Shown here in pieces: positions 56,103 to 64,000 of a stretch of 64,000 nucleotides of DNA. This DNA comes from Lunularia cruciata (lineage: Eukaryota > Streptophyta > Marchantiopsida > Lunulariales > Lunulariaceae): contig OX419756.1 of assembly GCA_948567375.1 (NCBI GenBank), forward strand, positions 47,098,552 to 47,162,551. The letters run 5' to 3'. The position numbers and the translations under genes were made by a program. Under the pieces are notes generated by a model. It saw nothing but the letters and a program-made list of their open reading frames with translations. It was not told the DNA's origin and did no database searches. The number at the start of each line of letters is the position of its first letter. The first letter of the stretch is position 1.

Positions 56103-58538
56103 ATGGGAGGAGGAAAGAAGAACTCCGAATTTGCAGTGAGAAATCATGCAATTCGGAGATTAGATGTAGTAGCAAGGATCGAAGTCTTGAGCCGACTTCG
56201 GATCACCTTTCTGGCATGGGATTGGAACATAAGTTTTCCAGGATTCATGACAGAAATCATCGAGAGTAGATGTCTCGATGGTCCCGAGGAAGAAGGGAAG
56301 AGAGGAAATCCGGCTCGCTGGACAGAGTCGGATTGGAGACTCGTACTCGAGAAGGAGGCAGGCTCGGAGTAGGGGGCCATGTTCTTGGGGAAAGGGGAGA
56401 TAGCCCAAGAAACTCAGGAGGTGAGAGATGCCTTCTCGTCGAAGAGAACAAAGAATGGGTACAAGGTAGAAAGTTACAAAGACCCTGTCAAGAGAAGAAT
56501 TGTGAGTGCTTTGATGGCAATCCTGAAGCCGGAAAGAACTACCTATGTGATGAAACACCAAGCGGTGTTCTTTCACAAATTGTTTGCAGGAGAACCAATT
56601 AATTGGGCAAGGTGTTTTCACGGGAGAACGAGGCAGATGGTGTGGAATCTGCGGGATAAGTCCCCTCCACATTATATTGTGCTGTTTGCAGCGCATTTCT
56701 ATCTCGGGCTCAATTTGCTGAACTCGGCAAAGCAGAATTGGATGGTGTCGCACTTCCATCCGGATGTGCGAAAGGAAGTCGACGCGGAGGAGCAGCAATA
56801 CATTCTCCAAATCCAGAGCACAGATGATTACTACTCGAAAACAAGGAAGAACGTGGAGGTCGCTGAAAGTACCCCGACAAAGAAGAGAACTCGGCAAGCA
56901 GACGCCGAAGAAAACAAGAAACCTCGGAAGATGCAGAAAAATAACCTGAGATGAGGAATGGTGGTGATTGAGTCGGAAGATGAAGACTCAAAAGGCAAAG
57001 CCGAGCTCAAGACGGAGGACTCGGAACATGAGGAGGAACCTGAGCTGACACTGCAGAGTGGAGATACAAGCAGTGATAGTGAAGTTGGTGGAGAAATGAC
57101 CTCGGCACCAACGCCTAAAGAATACGAAGAAGAAATTCAAGTCGAGGTAAAAGCCAAAGACAATGCAGCGCTGGAAGACGAAGTACCGGTGCTCAAGGAG
57201 AAGAAGATCGCAGTACAGCGAGGAATTCGCTCGAGACGTAAGGCGAAGGGGGAAGCGGGACCGAGTAGAGTGACAGAAGAAGTAGAAGGAAGCTCGGGCA
57301 GTGAAGCATCAATTCCGATACGAAGACTGCAGAGAAGAAGGCAAGTATCGGATGAACACGAAGTACAAAGAGAAGTAGCCACACGAGAAGAAGTAATCCC
57401 GAGTGATGGGGTGGAGTACCTGCGGGAAGTGGTGTGTCCGTTGTTAGTAAAGTTAGAACATAAGAAGAAGGAGATGCAGTCCACATGTCCGGAGGTAAAG
57501 ACTGTATTGCAGGTGTTGGCAAGATTAGAAGAAGAAAACTCGGAGTTGAAGAAGAGTATGACCCGAGGTGAGGAGGAGAGAGAAGTACTGCAATTGGAGG
57601 CAATGGAGAGAAGTCAGGTAATCGAAGACCTGAGGAGAGAATTGAGCTATCAAGAGGATCTTGCGAGGAAGAGTGATGTCGTAAGGGAGCAACAAGTAGC
57701 TGAATTTGAAATCTTGAAGCAGCAGTTTGCTGATTCAAGAGTAGAGCTCATCCATGCTATGGCGAGAGTTGCATCGAAGGATCAAGAGCTCGATCGAGTG
57801 ATGGAGAGTATGGAGGAGAAGAAGCAACTCTGGCAGCGAGAGTTGGCTGTGAGATATGGAGAAGAAGAGAGATTACGAGACTTACTTCGTAATCAGGAAG
57901 AAAAGGTTGCACAGAAGGAGAAAGAGAAGGACGCAGTGAAGGCCGAATTTGAAGAAGAGTTGGCGATGTACAAAGAGGAATGGCTTGCAGATTGGGAACG
58001 AGAAAGGAAGACAAGATTAGAGCCATTGCAGGAGATAGTCCTCAGAGTAAACGCGATGCTAAGTACAGAGGCCAGCGTTCGAATTGAAGAAACGTGCCTG
58101 CACGAGTTGAAGCTGTTAGTGCAGGAGACGAGGCGAAGGCAAGCGAAAGATACAGATCTAAATGCCTTGTTGATTAAGTTGAGAACTCGTGTAGATAGGA
58201 AGATCTTAGAAGTAGAAGACAATATTGCAATTAGATTAGACTTAGTAAGAATAGAGTTAGAAAAGCTTCGGTAGGATGTTAAAGCAAAACCCGACGTAGA
58301 TAACATCGGGATCCAAATGTCTTTGGAGTTGGTCTCAGGAACAGTAGAGAAGAGTGGGTCGAAAGATGAAGAGTTAGATAGATTACCTGCTAGTGGAATT
58401 TCAGATCAGGAAAGAGAATTGCTGGATCTGGTAGAAGGTATAAGAGTTCTGAAACCCGAGGAAAATGTAGTAGGAAGTAAGATTACTTCGGGTTCAAGGT
58501 TGAAAGCCGAGGAAGAAGTAGACATCGGATCGGATTAG
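56103..58538 (+). pseudogene. LTR-encoded coiled-coil protein, family C, copy B (three in-frame stops)
   Basis: One reading frame of about 811 codons from MGGGKKNSEFAVRNHAIRRL, interrupted only by TAG 56370, TGA 56952 and TAG 58272, without frameshifts. Domains: an N-terminal mixed helical region to about codon 260 (conserved blocks NGYKVESYKDPVKRRIVSAL and HQAVFFHKLFAGEPINWARC, the latter reminiscent of domains in other plant transposon accessory proteins), a lysine/arginine-rich segment (KKRTRQADAEENKKPRKMQ, possible nuclear signal), an acidic stretch, a second basic stretch (KIAVQRGIRSRRKAKGEAGP), then about 300 residues of E/K/R-rich coiled coil. No gag, protease, RT or integrase motif. 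Function unknown; binding of nucleic acid or assembly with Gag is only a guess. Confidence 0.75.
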
Positions 58539-59332
58539 AAACCAATTTGAGATTTGAAGGGGCAGATATGAAGAGGTGCATTGTCATTTCGGATCTACAG
58601 GTTAGAATAGTTGTTGTAGAAACGGTATAGTTGTTAGAACTGTCGATTGCTTCACTACTTAAGAGTGGCATTCACAGGAACTTGTTGTTCAGTGCTCATT
58701 ATTTCTGAGAATAGATAAAGCAAAGTGCTGTGAAGCAGTGCTCGTCGCTTAAGCTTGATTCCGAGTATCAATTTCGCAATTGTGTTTGTGAATGTTTGTA
58801 GAAATTCAAAGTGCAAGTCAGAGTGCTTGTTGGATGTTGGATTCCACAACCTTGATCTTCATTCTGTGTGTTTGATCCTGAGTGAAGTGCAATCGAAGCA
58901 ATGCCTTGACAGATCTGAGAGGAATTGTAGTGTTGGTAGTATTCTGCATTTGTGAGTGCAGTGTGAAGTTGATGTGAAGCAATTTCAATCAAGGAAGTTG
59001 TGCCTTCAGTGGAAGGGTGGAACACAATTCTGAGGTGAAGTTGTTTTGTAGTGAAGTGCCATTTTCGGGAGAGCCTGAATCATCACAATCAAGATTGTTT
59101 GGAAATAATTGATGGAGTTGTGATTTTGGAGTGTTAATTTGTGACAAGACTGCAAGTCAGTGCTTGTTACTCTCTTCTGGGTGTGGTTTCTACCTGAGAG
59201 ACTAAAGAAGAACTCAAGAAGAACTAAAATTGTTACTTTGCTTCGTATTTGGACATTTTTGACTCGTATCTTTGCGGGAATGAACTTTACTTACCCGATT
59301 ACCGCAAAAGTGATATTTGCCGGGTTGTCACA

Positions 59333-59813
59333 AGGACCTACAAAATCAATTCTCCACCTCTCAAAAGGTCCTAGCAATGAATTGATCTAAGTGGTGGAGT
59401 GGAAGTAGATTTTCTAGCAAAAGCTTGACAAACATGACAAGTTTTGCAATAATCAAGACAATCCTTGAAAATCCCTCTCCAATGGTAACCTGCATCTAGA
59501 TCTTGAAAGGAGTCACCTTTCTTGCAAAGTATCCTCCACACACTAAACCTTCATGAAACTCCTTTATGGGTAGGATAGACTCTTCCTTACCCATTGCTCT
59601 TTGAAGTAGACCATCTTCTCCTTGGTGAAAAAGAATATCCTCTACCATTGTGTAAGGTCTAGATCTCGCTGCAAGGGCTATCCTCTCCCTAGCATGCATC
59701 CCTTTTGGAAAGTTACCTCTTGTCACAAAATCCACAATCTCCTTATACTCCATTGGAACCTCTTGAGTGACTGAGATTGTCATGAGCTCCTCATCCGGGA
59801 AGGAATCATCCAC
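59333..59813 (-). pseudogene. E3 integrase, zinc-binding N-terminal part
   Basis: Minus strand: PYTMVEDILFHQGEDGLLQR, IKEFHEGLVCGGYFARK (H and H of the HHCC fold), then after a frame change YHWRGIFKDCLDYCKTCHVC with the cysteine pair, and ERWRIDFVGP holding the first catalytic aspartate before the LTR-C insertion. Confidence 0.8.
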
Positions 59814-60304
59814 ACTAGCTCATCTCCATCATGATCATAGGCCCTAGATAACAAATCAGCATTTGCATGTTTCTTTTTTGGCCTATCCTCAATGGTGTAG
59901 TCATACTCAGACAAGAGTATCATCCACCTTGCTAGTCTACCTTCAACATTAGGCTTGTTGAAGATGTATTTCAAGGCCTTGTGATCCATGACAATGGTGA
60001 ATTTCCCTCCAATCAAGTAGTGTCTAAACTTCTTGAGACCAAAGATCACTACCAACCCTTCTCTCTCTATGACAAAGTAGTTCTTTTCTATTGAAACCAT
60101 TTTCATACTAGCATAAGCTATTGGATGATCATGCCCATCTTGGTCTAATTGACTAAGAGTGCATCCTATTGCAACATTGGAAGCATTAGTGTAGAGGATA
60201 AAAGGCTTACTCCAATTAGGTTGAGCAAGAATTGGAGCTACAACAAGGGATTGCTTGAGCTCTTCAAAAGCTTTGAGAGCCTCCTTGTCCTCCAAAATCA
60301 CCAT
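59780..60304 (-). pseudogene. E3 RNase H
   Basis: Open minus-strand frame of about 174 codons. PFILYTNASNVAIGCTLSQL carries N where the first catalytic D of the RNase H (Y-T-D-A-S) belongs; KNYFVIEREGLVVIFGLKKF has the E; FTIVMDHKALKYIFN has the second D; LSRAYD closes the domain. The D to N change suggests loss of activity. Confidence 0.85.
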
Positions 60305-61002
60305 TAATCTACACCCTTCTTCATATAGATGGTCAATGCATAAGCCTTGTTGGAAAATGAGAAGATGAACTTCCTATAGTACCCAACCATCCCCAAGAAT
60401 TGGTGTAACTTTGTCAAGCTTGAAGGGAATGGAAGGTTGGAGATTTTCCTCACCTTCTCAAGATCAACTGCTATTCCATCCTTGGAGATGATGTGCCCCA
60501 AAATTTGACCTTCTTCACATCCAAAAATGCACTTCTCTAGGTTGAGTGATGCATTTGCCTCATCCAAGCATTGCAAGACCTTGATTAGGTGCTCAAAGTG
60601 CTCCTCCTTGCTCCTATAGACACAAAAGTTATCAATGAAGTCTCTCACAAATGTCCCAATGAAAGGTTCAAATACCTTGTTTATGAACCGTTGGAATGTG
60701 GTTGGAGCATTGCAAAGCCCAAAAGGCATGACCTTGAAAGCGTAAGTTCCCCAAGGTGTGGTGAATGTGGTGAGTTGTTGATGCTCTGGCACAATCTTGA
60801 TTTGGTTATATCCACTAAAACCATCTTCAAAACTATACCTCTCATGACCTGCAACCTCCTCCAAGATCTCATCAATGAATGGCAATGGGTAGTAATCCTT
60901 CTTGGTAACAGCGTTGAGCTTCTTATAATCCTTACATACCCAAAGCTTGCCATTATTTTTCTTCACAATGAAAATTGGAGACATCCATTTTGAATTCTCC
61001 AC
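60304..61002 (-). pseudogene. E3 reverse transcriptase
   Basis: Open minus-strand frame of about 232 codons: SKWMSPIFIVKKNNGKLWV, KLNAVTKKDYYPLPFIDEIL, YNQIKIVPEHQQLTTF, FKVMPFGLCNAPTTFQR, then FIDNF at the catalytic loop (YxDD is now F-I-D-N, the second aspartate lost), GHIISKDGIAVDLEKV and FLGMVGYYRKFI. It is the best preserved RT in the window but catalytically altered. A stop separates it from RNase H at 60304. Upstream text to 61175 belongs to the protease-RT linker. Confidence 0.9.
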
Positions 61003-61425
61003 CTCAAAGATAAATCCAGCCTCCTTGAGCTTATCAATCTACTCCACAATGAAAGATATTGGTGGGCTAATGCGACATTGATTTTGGCGGATTGGTCTTG
61101 CATGTGACTCTCCACCTCTGTCTTGTGCTCCTCCAAGGTGATTTCCTTTAGATACTTGTAACTAAAAGCAAACACATGGATGAACTTGCAAAAAATCTCA
61201 CCTTCTCCTCCTTGGTAACATTTAGGCCATACTTGAGGGTAGATAAGGTTTTGAGTCCTTCAAAACCTTTGGCTTAGGTGAAAAATCCATAACACACAAG
61301 GGATACACATCTGAATCAGATTCTTATTCATCCTCCTATGTGGAAGTCTCCTCTTCCATGCTTGTGTCCACACTTGAAGCTCCTTCTTCAAAATCTGATT
61401 CCCAATAATCAGAAGATGGTGTATC

Positions 61426-61960
61426 TTAATGTGAAGTGTTGATGGTGTTAGTCATAGAAACTGTGACTCTATGGTTTGATGGCCCAATCCTCAAGTATCC
61501 TTTGTGCCATTGATCAATTGTGCATGCTGCTCTCAACCATGACCTCCCAAGAAGTAAGTCATAGCTTGAATCCTTCAAGACTTGGAAAGTCATGAGATTT
61601 TGAACATCTATAATTGAAACTACCACTTTATCCATCACCCCTATTGGTTGAACTTGTTGTTTGTTTGCCATGCTAACCACAAATGTTGAAGGTCTGGAGT
61701 GTATCATACACAACTTCTTCATCAACCTTTCTAACATGGCATTCACTGATGATCCTCCATCAACAAAGCATCCTTGATGTTGTGACCATTCACTCTCATA
61801 TCAATCTTGGAGGCATATTCACAAGTCTCCCATGGTGCTGGTTTGGCATCCACCACCCCCATTGATACTGGATCTTTTGCCTTCTTCTTCATCTTGCTCC
61901 TTGTAATACTCAAACCACCTCTAAGCTCCTTTCTCAAGGTAGGGTTCAAAGTAATCAATT
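61426..61960 (-). pseudogene. E3 aspartic protease, frameshifted
   Basis: Minus strand: SKIDMRVNGHNIKDAL, then a one-base shift near 61765, then DGGSSVNAM as the active-site strand (D-G-G), VVVSIIDVQNLMTFQVL and DLLLGRSWLRAACTI, the usual closing LLGR-x-W-L motif. The two halves read cleanly in neighbouring frames, so a single indel is the main lesion, besides the altered active-site triad. Confidence 0.8.
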
Positions 61961-61988
61961 GATGTTAGCCTTGTGACTACCAACATCT

Positions 61989-63173
61989 TCAAAGACATTG
62001 TAGTTCCATTGTTGCTTTGAAATCAAGAGTATCCTTGCTTGGAGTAAATCCTTGCGAAGAGTGAACATCCTCTGCAAAATGAGCTCTCGTCTTCTCTTGT
62101 GCCAAAAGCTCCAAATTAAGACCCTTGGAGTTTGAGCATTCTCCCTTCTCATACTTGCTGTCAGCCACATCTATGGATGCTATTCCCTTACCTTTATTTG
62201 GATTAGGAGCCACTTGGGTTTCACTACCTCCCTCTTTCCCTCTATTGGCTCCCTCATAACCCCTTCTTCCATAGTAAGTGGAATTTGGGAAATTCCTTTG
62301 GACATGGCCTCTTCCTCCACAACCAAAACAATTTCTATCATCAAAATTGTTAGCTGGTTGGCCTCCTCTATATGGACAGTTTCCATAACTCTTAGGCTTT
62401 CTCCCTACATTCTGATCCACCTCTCTCTTTTCCCATAGTTGCACTATATTTATCTTGAGATCTGCAAGTTGTTCTATGATGGTTTGAAGTGGATCTTTTG
62501 GTGGAGGTGCAAGAATTGGAGCAACTACTACTTGTGGTGAAACCCTTGCCACTAAACTATTAAAATTTTCCCCATACTTGTAGCCTTGAGGAGGATGCAC
62601 AACCTCCTTCACCACCAAATCACTCTCATCCCCTTCCAAACTCTCCTCCATACTAATTGCAATCTTGATAGCTTTAACCTTGGAAGAAGATTTCTCATAT
62701 CTCACTTTGCTTTTAATTTTTGGTCTCAACTCTCCCATAAAATTCTTGGTGAGCATAGCTCCTATGCCAATCATAGTAGTCTCTACATCATCCCCACCCT
62801 TCCTCAACACTATACAAAATCTGGATTCTAACTTCTCCACTTTTTCCACATAGACTCTTACTTTCTCTCCATCTCCTTGCTTGAGAAAGGTAATCTCACT
62901 CATCAATCTCTCATAACTCTCATATGGAAGAAAGTTCTCAATGAGTGTTGAAGTCAAACTTTCCCAAGACTCTTCTTGCCAATCTCTCCTCTCTCTCTTT
63001 TGGTATTCTGACTCATACCATGTAAGTGTTGCATCCTCAAAGAAATCTACTAATAGTGAGGCCCACTCATTCTTCCTCCTATCATTGTTTCCTATGCAAG
63101 CTCTCTTGAAGTCTCTCACAAAGACCTCTACATCTCCTCCATCCTTGCCTAAGAAAACCGGAAGTTTCCCCAT
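61989..63173 (-). pseudogene. E3 gag (394 codons open)
   Basis: From MGKLPVFLGKDGGDVEVFVR: a retrotransposon capsid domain (WASLLVDFFEDATLTWYESE, SLTSTLIENFLPYESYERLM, GEKVRVYVEKVEKLESRF), a linker, then a basic region with the zinc knuckle CFGCGGRGHVQRNF, in which the last cysteine is F. The frame is open to 61989 and long enough to resemble a complete Gag; the start is the first ATG after the purine-rich leader. Damaged nucleic-acid binding is likely. Confidence 0.88.
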
Positions 63174-63260
63174 CTTAACCCCTCACTATCTTTCTTTTCT
63201 CTCAATTTTTCTTTTTCTCTTTTCTTTTCTCTCAATCTATATAACTAATAGAGTTTGTAC

Positions 63261-63952
63261 TATAACACCCATTTGTGCATGTGTGTGGTATTATGATATG
63301 TAGCTTGGTATTATAGGTACTTAAGAGATATTTTTTATATAGAGATAAAGGATGGTTCTATATTAGTCATGGTTAGCTAAAGTTAGTCATAGCTAAGATA
63401 GAGGGGACCTTACTTTAGAGGAAGTAGAAAAGATGAGCACCACTATTTTGGATTTTAGTGTGTTGACTTGGTATTATTCCTAGGTGTTTGGCTTTGAGGA
63501 AAGAGTTGAGAACTCTTAGGCCCGTAAGCCTTTTTGTTTTGGATTCTTCTTTAGTCCAAGGATAGCCCATGTGAAGGAATCCTTGACTTAGTGGTTGGGT
63601 CAAGATAAGACCACATGCTTAGGGGAATATGCCCATGTGAATGGATATTCCTTTCTACTTTTTGACTTTACTTGACTTTTAGTCTAGTAACTTGAGTAAC
63701 TATGGTAATTACTAACTTTGGTACTTAACTATTTCACAAGTATATAAACAAGGGGTGAGGAGGTACTCATCATCCTTTCATTTGCAGCTATCTCTCTCTC
63801 ATTGAGTTCTCTAGTGAGCAATGTCTTGAGTCTTGGAGTGTTAGCCTCGGAGGAGTATGATGGAGTTGGGGTTCCTTGCTTTCTTAGTCCATGGTGCGCT
63901 ACTATAATAGCCATCAGAGGTTCATCCTGAGTGAGAGACAAGCCGGCTCACA
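63261..63952 (+). repeat. 5' LTR of a further family-B element (continues right of the window)
   Basis: 692 bp, TATAACACCCATTTG to GGCTCACA, TATATAAA near 63739. Left flank GTAC (63257-63260); the right flank TTTT does not match, and a primer site follows, so this is a 5' LTR rather than a solo copy. It cuts E3 between gag leader and its lost 5' LTR, in opposite orientation. Confidence 0.88.
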
Positions 63953-63956
63953 TTTT

Positions 63957-63975
63957 TGGTTCTGTTGCCGGGACC
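63957..63975 (+). other. Primer binding site of the rightmost family-B element
   Basis: TGGTTCTGTTGCCGGGACC, starting 4 bases after the LTR end. It shares TGG and GTTGCCGGG with the tRNA-Asp complement used by E2 but differs at about five positions, so a tRNA-Asp-like primer or a decayed site is likely. Confidence 0.75.
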
Positions 63976-64000
63976 TCTCTAGAAAATAAGATAATGTTCC

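Larger units (their letters stand above)
55549..59332 (+). repeat. Solo LTR, family C (3784 bp, ORF-bearing)
   Basis: TGTGGTGCCCACATTTTTTG to CGGGTTGTCACA, flanked by a perfect 5-bp duplication AGGAC (55544-55548 and 59333-59337). Homologous over its whole length to the E2 5' LTR (12377-16006), whose inner end abuts a primer site; hence this is a solo LTR. Removing it and one AGGAC rejoins E3 integrase (DFVGP to STPRNN). It holds TATAAAA at 55938-55944, a long ORF (56103-58538) and about 0.8 kb after it. Confidence 0.92.
53963..63260 (-). mobile_element. E3: Ty3/gypsy element of family B, minus strand, split by LTR-C
   Basis: Minus-strand order: leader and gag (63260-61989), protease (61960-61426), RT (61002-60304), RNase H (60304-59780), integrase (59813-59333 and 55548-54650), 3' LTR (54649-53963). 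The family-C solo LTR 55549-59332 sits within integrase with an AGGAC duplication. The right end is cut at 63260, where a plus-strand family-B LTR begins; E3's own 5' LTR and primer site are therefore missing or further right. Catalytic residues in RT and integrase are mutated. Confidence 0.85.

Noticed and set aside
56370-58274. Programmed readthrough of the three stops in the LTR-C ORF
   Set aside because: The other copy has sense codons at the matching places and there is no shared readthrough context; simple decay explains it.
57137-58306. Long antisense ORFs (up to 181 codons) opposite the LTR-C ORF
   Set aside because: Composition rich in S, L and P is the expected mirror of an E/K/R-rich coiled-coil frame; the homologous frames are not kept in the other copy.
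55549-59332. LTR-C as a complete small non-autonomous retroelement with its own short LTRs
   Set aside because: No direct terminal repeats were found inside its ends, and in E2 the same unit is followed by a primer site and gag, which identifies it as a single LTR.

Overview
The window looks like repeat-rich nuclear DNA of a land plant. The evidence is: tRNA-iMet- and tRNA-Asp-primed Ty3/gypsy elements, a chromodomain integrase, a Ty1/copia remnant, a pogo-like transposon remnant, and one intact small secreted cysteine-rich gene of the STIG1 (stigma-specific protein) type. Species cannot be told from the sequence. About two thirds of the bases can be assigned to transposable elements. Only one ordinary host gene is convincing (STIG1-like, 31456-31914, +), plus one weak exon candidate on the minus strand (33765-33975).

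Left block (1-16006). One large minus-strand Ty3/gypsy element (here E2) runs from its 5' LTR at 16006-12377, through a tRNA-Asp primer site, gag and pol, off the left edge. Three later insertions split it: a 2.2-kb solo LTR (family D, 8058-10270), a 0.69-kb solo LTR (family B, 7083-7774), and a complete but dead chromovirus (E1, 173-5814, 423-bp LTRs). Each junction shows a short target duplication, and the E2 reading frame joins across all three.

Middle block (16007-42860). This holds a pogo/Tigger remnant, several local duplications and hairpins, a copia remnant, a dispersed repeat R (26305 and 47041), and two relatively unique stretches (about 20000-23150 and 30460-34400), the second with the STIG1-like gene. 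A solo LTR of family B (38596-39285) abuts a roughly 3.1-kb minus-strand segment (39290-42394) that resembles the giant family-C LTR and holds a decayed ORF of similar design.

Right block (42861-64000). Two badly decayed relatives of E1 (E5, E6) are followed by a decayed gag/protease element (E4) on the plus strand. E4 is hit by a family-B solo LTR and by a minus-strand family-B element (E3, 53963-63260). E3 is itself split inside integrase by a 3784-bp family-C solo LTR (55549-59332) with a perfect AGGAC duplication. At the right edge a family-B LTR with an adjacent primer site starts another element that leaves the window.

Most interesting: the family-C LTR (3.6-3.8 kb, two copies here) carries its own long ORF of about 811 codons in sense orientation, downstream of a TATA box. 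It predicts a helical N-terminal domain, a charged basic/acidic linker and a long coiled coil, and it would be read ahead of gag-pol. Family E looks like a second, diverged example. Family B consistently shows 4-bp target duplications of the form GNNC.
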